A stretch of DNA of 56,850 nt from Bacteroidota bacterium. Its GTDB lineage: Bacteria; Bacteroidota; Ignavibacteria; Kryptoniales; JAKASW01. The notes below the pieces were generated by a model. That model was given only the letters and a program-made list of their open reading frames with translations, searched no databases and had not been told where the DNA came from. How positions within the stretch are numbered: position 1 is the stretch's first letter; every line of letters starts with the position of its first letter. The position numbers and the translations under genes were made by a program. This document shows positions 44,604-52,894 of the stretch, piece by piece. The stretch is taken from assembly GCA_021845665.1 (NCBI GenBank), contig JAJZVO010000024.1:1-56850 (forward strand), read 5' to 3'.

Positions 44604-47600
44604 ATGAAGCATTTCCACCACATCCCTGTTTTATTTCTCCTGCTTTCTTTCAGCCTTGCGTTCGGCCAACCCAACCGGAAAACCGAGCCGGCAAAGGTGC
44701 AGGTGAGCGATGTTATGTCTTCTGCGACCTTCAGCGGACTTGAGCTGAGATCGGTCGGTCCGGCTTTCACAGGCGGACGCATCGTCGCACTCGCTGTCGA
44801 TCCGAACAACCGGGCACATTATTATGTAGGCGTCGCCTCCGGCGGAGTGTGGGAAACTTACAACGACGGCACATCCTGGACGCCGGTGTTCGAGCACGAG
44901 CCGGTTTACTCTGTCGGCGCGCTCGCAATGGATCCGAAGAACCCGTTCGTGGTCTGGGTGGGAACCGGAGAAGCCAACAGCCAGCGCAGCGTAGGCTGGG
45001 GCGACGGGATATACAAGACCCTCGACGGCGGTAAGCACTGGACAAACATGGGACTGAAAACCTCCGAGCACATCGGCAAGATCCTGATCGATCCGCAAAA
45101 TCCGAACATCGTTTACGTCGCGGCGCAAGGACCGCTGTGGGGACCCGGCGGCGACCGCGGTCTCTATAAAACAACCGATGGCGGCAAAACTTGGAAAGAT
45201 GTCCTGAAGATCAGCGAGAATACAGGGGTAAATGATGTTGAGATGGATCCGACAAACCACAACGTGTTGTACGCTTCAACCTATGAAAGGCGTCGCCATA
45301 CATGGGGATTTATTGACGGAGGCCCCGAAAGCGGGATTTACAAATCAACGGATGCCGGTGAAACATGGACGAAACTTAATGCCGGACTTCCCACAGTCGA
45401 CATGGGGAAAATTGGACTCGCAGTCTCGCCGGTGAAACCGAGCGTTTTGTACGCAACCATCGAAGCCGCCGAAGGGAAGGGCGGAATATTCAGGTCTACA
45501 GATTACGGCGAGACTTGGCAAAAGATGAATAGCTACAATGAAACTGCCATGTACTATGGCGTGATATATGCCGATCCAAAAAACGTTAACCGGATTTACC
45601 TGATGGGTACCTATCTCATGTATTCCGATAACGGCGGCAAGACGATGAAGCATATGGACGAGAAGTGGAAGCACGTCGACAGCCACGTCATGTACATCGA
45701 CCCGAGCGATCCGGATTATTACCTGGTCGGATGCGACGGCGGATTGTACGAGAGCTACGACCGCGCAAAGAACTGGGACTTCAAGAGCAATCTCCCGATC
45801 ACACAATTCTATGACGTCGATGTCGACAACTCTAAGCCGTTCTTCTATGTCTATGGCGGTACGCAGGATAACAACTCTGTCGGCGGCCCGTCGCAAACGA
45901 TGAGCGCGTCAGGCATCGTCAACTCTGATTGGTTCATTACCGTCGGCGGTGACGGATTTGAATCGCGCGTCGACCCCGTCGACCCGAACACTGTCTACGC
46001 CGAAAGCCAGTACGGTGGTCTCGTCCGCTACAACAGGAAGACGGAACAGATGCTTGGAATACAACCGGTGCAGGGGAAGAATGAAGCTCCGCTTCGCTGG
46101 GAATGGGACTCCCCTATCATTATTAGTCCGTTCGATCATAACACCATTTATTTCGGTGCAAACAAGCTCTTCAAAAGCACCGACCGCGGTGACAGCTGGA
46201 CTGAAATCAGCGGCGATCTTACACGGCAAATTGATGTAAACAAATTGAAAATCATGGGAAGAATCTGGGGGCCCGACGCGGTTGCCAGAAACACTTCGAC
46301 TTCTTTTTACGGAACGTTGACGAGCATCTCGGAATCGCCCTTGAAGCGAGGACTCTTGTATGTCGGCACTGACGACGGGCTGATTCAGGTCACTGACAAC
46401 GGCGGAAAGACATGGCGGAAAATCGACAAGTTTCCCGGCGTGCCGGAACTGGCGTATGTCACTCGGGTTATTGCTTCCAAGTTCGATGTCAACACCGTCT
46501 ATGCTGCGTTCGACAATCACAAGAACGAAGACTTCAAGCCTTATTTACTGAAGAGCGCCGACCAGGGAAGAACATGGACTTCGATCAGCTCGAATCTTCC
46601 GGAAGACGGACCGGTCCTCGCGTTCGCTCAGGATTACAAAGATCCAAACCTCCTATTCGCAGGGACCGAGTTCGGCCTCTTCTTCTCGAACAATGGCGGT
46701 GAGAAGTGGATACAGCTGAAGGGAAACATGCCGACTATACCTGTACGCGACCTGGCCATCCAGCAGCGCGAGTGTGATCTCGTGGCCGCGACATTCGGGC
46801 GCGGATTCTATGTGCTCGACAATTATGCACCGCTCCGGCTGGCCGATGAGCAAACTCTTTCCGAGAAGGCCGATCTCTTCCCAGTGAGAAATGCCATGAT
46901 GTATGTCCAGAAAGAACCGCTGGGCGACGTCGGAAAGGCTGCTCAGGGTGAATCCTATTTTACCGCTCCTAATCCACCCTTCGGCGCGACGTTCACGTAC
47001 TATCTGAAGAACACTCTTCAGACGGCGAAGCAAGTACGCCTCGAGGAAGAAGCCAAAGCCGTGAAGAGCGGAGCGGAAATAGCGTTCCCGACCAATGAGC
47101 AGCTTACGGCGGAGGGAATGCAACCCCAGCCTGTTGTCGAGCTCAAAGTGACTGACGAATCTGGCAATGTCGTGAGAAGGGTCGAAGGTCCGTCGACTGC
47201 AGGTATCCATCGCGTGAGCTGGGATCTGCGTTATCCGAGCATGGTGGTACGCGAAAAGCCGCGTCCATACGGCTCCGACGAAGGCCCGTTCGTCATGCCC
47301 GGAAAGTACACTGCCGCTCTATTCGAAAGGATGGATGGTAAGACGACTCAGCTATCCCAGCCGCAGAGCTTCGACGTGTACGTGGCGGGCGAAGACACGA
47401 TGCCCGCCGCCGCCCGCGCGGAACTGGTCGCATTCCAGGAGAGAGTCACGAAGCTGCACGGTGCCATCTACGGCGCGCTCCAGACCGCGAACCAGCTGGA
47501 AGAGAGACTCGGCTTGATCGAGAAGGCTCTCAACCAGAGCCCTTCGAATGTTGAGACATTGCGTACCGACGTCTACAACATGCAGATGAAACTCGATTCC

Positions 47601-47888
47601 ATACTCATACAGCTTCGGGGCAATGAAACACTCCAGGCCCTGAGCATCAATACTCCTCCCTCGATAAGCGACCGCATCGAGACGATCATGTACAATGAAT
47701 CGATGTCGACGGCGCGACCGCCGCAGACCGACATTGACTCTTACAATATTGCGAGCGAAGAGTTCACTCAGCAGCTTGGTGATCTCAGGACGCTGGTCAA
47801 CGTCGATTTAAGAAAGCTTGAAAGTGAAATCCAGTCCGCCGGATCACCATGGACCCCGGGAACGCTGCCGGATTGGAAGAATGAATAG
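44604..47888 (+). CDS. Large secreted BNR/Asp-box protein, paralogue of the 17622 gene
   Basis: 1094 residues. Signal peptide to about residue 21 (FGQ), then repeated Asp-boxes (TLDGGKHW, TTDGGKTW, STDAGETW, STDYGETW, STDRGDSW, SADQGRTW) over residues 50-730 forming sortilin/VPS10-like propellers. Shared blocks with the 17622 protein include SGGVWxT/S, MDPKNP/DPKNPD and WVGTGE. The C-terminal part (about 760-1094) has a beta segment with NPPFGATFTYYLKNTL, also present in the paralogue as NPPYGADINYYLK, and helical coils. Function is unknown; no catalytic residues were identified. The product is exported and may be periplasmic or surface-bound. It ends convergently with the histidine kinase gene. 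Confidence 0.85.
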   Translation: MKHFHHIPVLFLLLSFSLAFGQPNRKTEPAKVQVSDVMSSATFSGLELRSVGPAFTGGRIVALAVDPNNRAHYYVGVASGGVWETYNDGTSWTPVFEHEPVYSVGALAMDPKNPFVVWVGTGEANSQRSVGWGDGIYKTLDGGKHWTNMGLKTSEHIGKILIDPQNPNIVYVAAQGPLWGPGGDRGLYKTTDGGKTWKDVLKISENTGVNDVEMDPTNHNVLYASTYERRRHTWGFIDGGPESGIYKSTDAGETWTKLNAGLPTVDMGKIGLAVSPVKPSVLYATIEAAEGKGGIFRSTDYGETWQKMNSYNETAMYYGVIYADPKNVNRIYLMGTYLMYSDNGGKTMKHMDEKWKHVDSHVMYIDPSDPDYYLVGCDGGLYESYDRAKNWDFKSNLPITQFYDVDVDNSKPFFYVYGGTQDNNSVGGPSQTMSASGIVNSDWFITVGGDGFESRVDPVDPNTVYAESQYGGLVRYNRKTEQMLGIQPVQGKNEAPLRWEWDSPIIISPFDHNTIYFGANKLFKSTDRGDSWTEISGDLTRQIDVNKLKIMGRIWGPDAVARNTSTSFYGTLTSISESPLKRGLLYVGTDDGLIQVTDNGGKTWRKIDKFPGVPELAYVTRVIASKFDVNTVYAAFDNHKNEDFKPYLLKSADQGRTWTSISSNLPEDGPVLAFAQDYKDPNLLFAGTEFGLFFSNNGGEKWIQLKGNMPTIPVRDLAIQQRECDLVAATFGRGFYVLDNYAPLRLADEQTLSEKADLFPVRNAMMYVQKEPLGDVGKAAQGESYFTAPNPPFGATFTYYLKNTLQTAKQVRLEEEAKAVKSGAEIAFPTNEQLTAEGMQPQPVVELKVTDESGNVVRRVEGPSTAGIHRVSWDLRYPSMVVREKPRPYGSDEGPFVMPGKYTAALFERMDGKTTQLSQPQSFDVYVAGEDTMPAAARAELVAFQERVTKLHGAIYGALQTANQLEERLGLIEKALNQSPSNVETLRTDVYNMQMKLDSILIQLRGNETLQALSINTPPSISDRIETIMYNESMSTARPPQTDIDSYNIASEEFTQQLGDLRTLVNVDLRKLESEIQSAGSPWTPGTLPDWKNE

Positions 47889-47901
47889 GCAATCCCTTTA
47901 G

Positions 47902-47994
47902 CTCATGCCTCAGGGCCCGGGGGCATGAGGCATGCAGGATGACTTTCCCGGCTAAGACCTGGCTTTCTCACACAACCTTTCAGGTCTTAGCCGG
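47902..47994. terminator. Two hairpins between convergent genes
   Basis: CTCATGCC (47902-47909) / GGCATGAG (47922-47929) and a perfect 14-bp pair CCGGCTAAGACCTG (47948-47961) / CAGGTCTTAGCCGG (47981-47994). The right arm of the second overlaps the last codons of the histidine kinase. They probably end both transcripts, though T tracts are absent. Confidence 0.6.
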
Positions 47995-50136
47995 CGAATC
48001 ATCAGCCGATGGAATCCGCTCCGGGGACGTCTCCATAACCGGCAGATAGACGTTGAAGGTCGTTCCTTCCCCGACTCTGCTTTCAACATCAATGTAGCCC
48101 CTGTGGCTTTCTATGATTCCGTATGCAACAGAGAGACCCAGTCCGGTGCCTTTACCGACTCCTTTTGTGGTGAAGAACGGTTCGAATATTCTTTGGGTTG
48201 TGCATTCGTCCATTCCGATGCCTGTGTCGCTTATCTGAATCTCCACATACTCTCCCGAGCTCGCGTCAGGAAATCGAACCGTCAGCAGTTCTCCCGGTAC
48301 GGTTCCGGTCGAGATTGTCAGGCTTCCCCCGTTCTCCATGGCATCCCTGGCATTCAGACACATATTGAGGAAGGCCTGATTCATCTGTGCCAGGTCTGCC
48401 GATACGAGTGGCAAAGGTTCGTTCAGGCGCGTGGAGATTTCGATCACCCTCGGAAATGTCTCCATCATCAATTCTTCCAGCTCCCGGATCACGTCGTTGA
48501 TCTGTAAATGGATGAATGTGATGCGGGTTTTACGGGCGAAAGTCAGGAGTTGTCTCACCAGAGTCTTGCCGCGTTGAGCAGATTTGAAAATGGCTTTCAA
48601 CCCGCGTTCGGTCCTCTCCTGATCGGCAACCGACTTGCCGAGCAATTCCGAGTACCCGAGAATTACCCCGAGTAGGTTGTTGAAATCGTGTGCGATTCCG
48701 GCGGCAATATTTCCGAGCCCTTCGAGCTTCTGTGCCTGGATGAACCTGCGCTCGAGCGTCCTGATTTCCGTTATGTCCTTCGCCATTCCGGAGACAACGC
48801 CCCCATCGAGAGATGCACTGAGCAAGACATTTCTCATTTTGCCGGTTTTTGTTGTCAGTTCGATTTCCTTGCTCTTCCTGGCACTGTCTGTTTCGCGGAG
48901 TTCCCGGAGGAAGCTGTTCTTGCCTCTATCATTCTTATATGAAGCCGATGAAACCACCGATATCAATTCCGCTGGAGAATCATACTCCAGCATATCAGCC
49001 ATGGCTTTATTTGCGTAAAGGATTGCGCCGTCCAGGGTGACTTTGTAGACCCCGACAAGAGCGTTCTCGACGAGCTCCCTGTAATTCCGCTCCGATTCGG
49101 AAATCTTCCTCTCCATCTCCTTTCGTTCCGTGATGTCGCTCAGCATCACTGCTTTCCCGAGTTCACGTTTCTTTGCATCAAGGATCGGAGATATGTTTAC
49201 CTGGAAAGACCTCGTATCCTGCCCGCGGCCTATGCTGAGGACGTGTCTCGTGGTCTCATCGCGTGTCACGCCGTTGAGGTAGTCGGACAACCCGTGGAAA
49301 TCTGTCAGGATGTTCATACCCTGGAACGGTGGGGCAAACTCGAAGAGGATTTCCTTTGCGCATTTGTTAAAATTCAAAAGACGCCCTGTTTCGTCAACCA
49401 GTATCATTCCATCCTTCATGTTCGCCCAGATATTGTCCAACGCAATCGGGACGAGGTCCAGCATGCGGTATCGGAAAGTGCCCCAGGTGTAGATTATTCC
49501 TGTCGCCACGAAACCTAACGGGGTCACGTCCAGGCCGCGCGGACCCAGTCCGGCAAGATAAACAATCAAAGTAACCCACGGAGCGAGCGATCCTATCGAA
49601 AAAATCAGTGCCTGTTTTCGGTAGACTCTTTGTCCTCTCCTCGATGCGTGAAGGAGCAGTATATTCACAGTCAGCGCTGAAAGGTTTATATAACCCATAA
49701 CAAGCCAATACCAGAATCCCGGGGTGGTGATAATGACATCGAGTCCGCCCATTCTGCTGAGCCCGACAGTCGCATAGTACCAGTGGTGAAATCCGTTCGT
49801 CCATTCGACAAGAGTTGTCAGGACCGAGAAGCCTTCCGCCGGGACAAAAAACCTGCGGGTCAGCCACTTTTTCTTCCCTGCGTATTTTATCGCGAAGACC
49901 AATCCCAGCGTAGGTATTTGTGGAATTGCTAGGTATTCGACGCCCAGCCAGAATTCCTTTCCTGCCAGTGTCTGTGCCGCTAACTCCAGCGCATAGGCGA
50001 ACGAATAGAGCGATGCCGCGAACATGAACAGACCGAACGCGAGCGCGCCATCGGTCTTCTTCTGGCTGATGGAGTGAGCGCCCATCATACTTAGTACGAT
50101 GGAACCTATGAATAGAATCAAGCTGTAGTTATTCAT
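47980..50136 (-). CDS. 7TM-PAS sensor histidine kinase
   Basis: 718 residues. Residues about 1-220 form seven hydrophobic helices matching the histidine-kinase 7TM sensor domain. Two PAS-like domains follow (MKDGMILVDETGRLLNFN near 245; NYRELVENALVGVYKVTLDG near 355). The dimerisation/phosphoacceptor segment GIAHDFNNLLGVILGYSELL places the active histidine at His483. The ATP-binding domain shows MNQAFLNMCLNARDAMENGG (N box), ISDTGIGMDE, FEPFFTTKGVGKGTGLGL and a final GTTFNVYLPV. No receiver domain and no response-regulator gene is adjacent, so it is an orphan kinase; the signal is unknown. A broken AraC-type gene lies just beyond its start. Confidence 0.93.
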   Translation of the reverse strand: MNNYSLILFIGSIVLSMMGAHSISQKKTDGALAFGLFMFAASLYSFAYALELAAQTLAGKEFWLGVEYLAIPQIPTLGLVFAIKYAGKKKWLTRRFFVPAEGFSVLTTLVEWTNGFHHWYYATVGLSRMGGLDVIITTPGFWYWLVMGYINLSALTVNILLLHASRRGQRVYRKQALIFSIGSLAPWVTLIVYLAGLGPRGLDVTPLGFVATGIIYTWGTFRYRMLDLVPIALDNIWANMKDGMILVDETGRLLNFNKCAKEILFEFAPPFQGMNILTDFHGLSDYLNGVTRDETTRHVLSIGRGQDTRSFQVNISPILDAKKRELGKAVMLSDITERKEMERKISESERNYRELVENALVGVYKVTLDGAILYANKAMADMLEYDSPAELISVVSSASYKNDRGKNSFLRELRETDSARKSKEIELTTKTGKMRNVLLSASLDGGVVSGMAKDITEIRTLERRFIQAQKLEGLGNIAAGIAHDFNNLLGVILGYSELLGKSVADQERTERGLKAIFKSAQRGKTLVRQLLTFARKTRITFIHLQINDVIRELEELMMETFPRVIEISTRLNEPLPLVSADLAQMNQAFLNMCLNARDAMENGGSLTISTGTVPGELLTVRFPDASSGEYVEIQISDTGIGMDECTTQRIFEPFFTTKGVGKGTGLGLSVAYGIIESHRGYIDVESRVGEGTTFNVYLPVMETSPERIPSADDSPAKT

Positions 50137-50234
50137 GTGTACCGTCTATGTGAACACCTTACCAAATCCTTTATCGGAGATTTTAACTGTAACTTTAATT
50201 TGACACATGAGATACGGACGGATTTCCCCGTTCA

Positions 50235-50375
50235 ATGAAAGTCAGCGATGTTGCGGCGGCAGTTGGTTTCACGGATAGAAGCGTATTCGAGAAGACCTTC
50301 AGGAAGCTCGTCGGAGTTTCACCGTCAGGATATCGAAGATTGTCTGCTGTCATCGAAAAAGACACGCGAAAATGA
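50235..50375 (+). pseudogene. C-terminal remnant of an AraC-family regulator
   Basis: 46 codons: VSDVAAAVGFTDRSVFEKTFRKLVGVSPSGYRRL is the second helix-turn-helix of an AraC-type DNA-binding domain. The frame has a TGA close upstream and no first helix-turn-helix or effector domain, so the gene is truncated. The fragment begins at an ATG without a ribosome binding site. It is probably an inactive relic between the kinase and the promoter of the exported-protein operon. Confidence 0.75.
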
Positions 50376-50398
50376 TACGTGATTTTGATACAGGTTGG

Positions 50399-50427
50399 TT
50401 GACTTAACTGGCGAGAGAAATTAAATA
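50399..50427 (+). promoter_or_regulatory. Promoter of the exported-protein operon
   Basis: TTGACT (50399-50404), exactly 17 bp, TAAATA (50422-50427), about 130 bp before the ATG at 50561. The AraC remnant ends 24 bp upstream of it. Confidence 0.55.
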
Positions 50428-50560
50428 TGACAGCGGTCTGCTGGGAAATATGCCAGACGAGAAACGAAATCCGAAAATTCGGGTGTTAGTTAAGTTCAAT
50501 TTGACAAATCAATGCAGTTGAGCTGAAAGCCAAAAAAAACACGGGAAAGGAAGACGGGAC

Positions 50561-51712
50561 ATGTATGTAAAAAGGCTCGCGAGTTATCTAGTGATTCCGT
50601 TGATTGCGGCAGTGATGGGGTTCGTCAATATTTCCTGCGGGAGTGTAGCCTCCGATTTAACTTGCCAATCCGTTGTGGCCAGTTTGAGTTTGGTTTCCCT
50701 TCCAAGTAGCGCCCCAGCGGGAGACGTCACTATTAACGTCCAATATCAGTTCTGTGATGATTATCTAAATGGAACAATGTGGCTCGCAGTTGTGAATCCT
50801 GATGACTCCTATAGTTATGAATCAGTGACAATTACATCTAATATGGCATCTGGTACATACGCTTTTACTCATGATTTCGCAACCGCTGGGACGTACACTG
50901 TTTGGGCAGGTGCGAGCAAGGGTACAGGCTCAAACGGAGATGGGGAACCGTTCGGAGATGTCTACAGCACCACCTCAAGGATCAATATTACAGGCGGTTC
51001 TTTAACCGCTGCGTTCGTTGCAGCAGCTGAAAGTTACTGCAACTACTCGCTTACATGGTTCAACCGGGATGCCAATATTACGACGGACGAAAATGGTCCG
51101 CAGACAGAGTGGACTAGCAGTGTTCCTTATAGTCTTGTTAACTATGATGTGGCGGCAGCAATCGCAAAGAACGTCAACGCTTGGGCGCAGCCGAATCAGA
51201 CTCGATGGTATCAGTATTCTCCAGGAAAACCCGCTTACAACTATAATGATCTTGATAACGTCGGAAACAGCAGCTACCCATGGCCGGTAAATACTTTCAG
51301 CGATTGGACGGGAACAAATTGTCAAGGTCTTCTTTACAATTGCGCAGTAGAAGCAGGATACACCAGTTTTACATCAGATAACAATTATATAAACAATGTG
51401 GACGCTTGGGCAAACCTAGGGGCTGAGATTGATGCCAGCCAAGTTCAACCGGGGGATTTTGTCTATTTTCATTATCAATATACTGATCAAAACAATAACA
51501 TAGTAACCTTTTCACACGTTGCGATTGTGAAAACTCCTGCTTCTGACCCTAACAACATCATGCTCATTCAAGCGCTCGGCATATACTCTTCACCGTTTGA
51601 TTTTCAGATAACAGATCAGGCAACCGTCGGTGCGACTGCAAATGCCATTTTGGATGGAATCAGTCCACAACCGACCCTTACAATAGAATATAGAAGACTA
51701 CCTTCGCAATAA
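50561..51712 (+). CDS. Lipoprotein with NlpC/P60- or amidase-like cysteine hydrolase domain
   Basis: 383 residues. Lipobox NISC with Cys26. A beta-sandwich-like region (about 40-145) is followed by a papain-like catalytic part: the nucleophile would be Cys254 in TNCQGLLYNCAVEAGY, and the partner His319 in FSHVAIVK, preceded by QPGDFVYFHY. The pattern resembles NlpC/P60 or amidase-type cysteine peptidases that cut peptidoglycan peptides or other amides. The Asn-rich middle is not recognised. It is the first gene of a three-gene operon of exported proteins; the next starts 11 bases after the stop behind AAGGAG. Base composition is richer in A/T than in the flanking genes. Confidence 0.7.
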   Translation: MYVKRLASYLVIPLIAAVMGFVNISCGSVASDLTCQSVVASLSLVSLPSSAPAGDVTINVQYQFCDDYLNGTMWLAVVNPDDSYSYESVTITSNMASGTYAFTHDFATAGTYTVWAGASKGTGSNGDGEPFGDVYSTTSRINITGGSLTAAFVAAAESYCNYSLTWFNRDANITTDENGPQTEWTSSVPYSLVNYDVAAAIAKNVNAWAQPNQTRWYQYSPGKPAYNYNDLDNVGNSSYPWPVNTFSDWTGTNCQGLLYNCAVEAGYTSFTSDNNYINNVDAWANLGAEIDASQVQPGDFVYFHYQYTDQNNNIVTFSHVAIVKTPASDPNNIMLIQALGIYSSPFDFQITDQATVGATANAILDGISPQPTLTIEYRRLPSQ

Positions 51713-51723
51713 GGAGAACGGAC

Positions 51724-52848
51724 ATGAAAAGAAGAGGCATATTGGTCATTACCGTTGTTGTTTCTCTCATGATTTCGGAGAAAGCCAACTCTCAAAGTTA
51801 CCCTGAGCATTATAGGTATGAGAAGATAATCACAATTCCTATCGGTTCAGGAAGTGGTGAAATAAGCGTGGAATATTCTGCTTTGGGACGTTTTGCAAAA
51901 CTCCCTGACGTGATTGCGGTGGATGGGAATGGCGATTTTATCCTTGGAAGCCGCCTTCAAAATGCGACCGTGCAAGAATTTGATAACAATGGGAAGTTCA
52001 TGAGGGTAATCGCGCGACGCGGTCCGAACGTATCGAATGTGAATTATCCTTTTAAGGTCGCCATTGACAGCAACAACTCTATTTATATTATCGACGCATA
52101 TAAATACTTGAAATCTGGCTTTGTTACTGGTGGATCTTCGATAAAGAAGTTCGATGCAAACGGACAATTCGCATATGATGTTGCATACGGTAGCATTCGG
52201 CAAAATCCAGGGAAACATGATTACATAAGCAATTTATGGGTAACGCCAGGCGGTAGTGTTTATGTTCAAGACGAGTATTCAAGTAAGAGTGAAAAGAACC
52301 AGTGGGGATATCCTGAGCTTGAGCGTGGAATTTTCGGAATCAATGAAAGCGGCAGAGTCGTTGGCGCTGTCGATAGCCGTTTCTATAAGAATTATCAGGG
52401 TGAGATGCTTAAGCTGGGATCCGTGCGAAAAGGGAAGAACGTCACCTTCACCGTCACATACTTTACACAAAAAAACCGAGAGGTGATAGACAAGCAATTC
52501 AGAACGACCGAGAGTCAATTGAATCTGGAGAGGACAAGCGAAATTCAAATCGAAAATGCGGATGAGCCGAAATTCTTAGGAGTCGATCACGCTGGGAACT
52601 TATACTTTGGGGTGAAGGAAGAATATGAGTCAACCGGAAGTACAGTAAACATACTTCCAAAGAATGTAATCTATAAATACTCCCCCTCCAGCCAGCCTTT
52701 AGCAAAAATAGAATTTCCACAGACGGGAGGCAAGCAACTTGTTGATAGTGGTGGTGATGTCTACTGGGTTAATCTTGCAGTAAAGAATCCGAAGCGGTTT
52801 ACCGAGGGTGATCATATCGAGATTCAGAAGTGGGTTGAGGCTAAGTGA
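51724..52848 (+). CDS. Exported beta-propeller-like protein
   Basis: 374 residues with a signal peptide (about 1-23, cut near ANSQ). Repeating strands of the type VIAVDGNGDFILGS, FKVAIDSNNSIYIIDAYK, LWVTPGGSVYVQDEYSS and FLGVDHAGNLYFGVKEEY look like a six-bladed or NHL-type beta-propeller. No catalytic signature is visible. AAGGAG lies before the ATG. It is 11 bases after the cysteine-hydrolase gene and shares its AT-rich composition. It may bind a ligand or form part of a surface complex with the large type IX substrate downstream. Confidence 0.65.
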   Translation: MKRRGILVITVVVSLMISEKANSQSYPEHYRYEKIITIPIGSGSGEISVEYSALGRFAKLPDVIAVDGNGDFILGSRLQNATVQEFDNNGKFMRVIARRGPNVSNVNYPFKVAIDSNNSIYIIDAYKYLKSGFVTGGSSIKKFDANGQFAYDVAYGSIRQNPGKHDYISNLWVTPGGSVYVQDEYSSKSEKNQWGYPELERGIFGINESGRVVGAVDSRFYKNYQGEMLKLGSVRKGKNVTFTVTYFTQKNREVIDKQFRTTESQLNLERTSEIQIENADEPKFLGVDHAGNLYFGVKEEYESTGSTVNILPKNVIYKYSPSSQPLAKIEFPQTGGKQLVDSGGDVYWVNLAVKNPKRFTEGDHIEIQKWVEAK

Positions 52849-52894
52849 CTGAAAGATATTCTCCGAATCCTTGAAAAACAAAATGGGCGGGACT

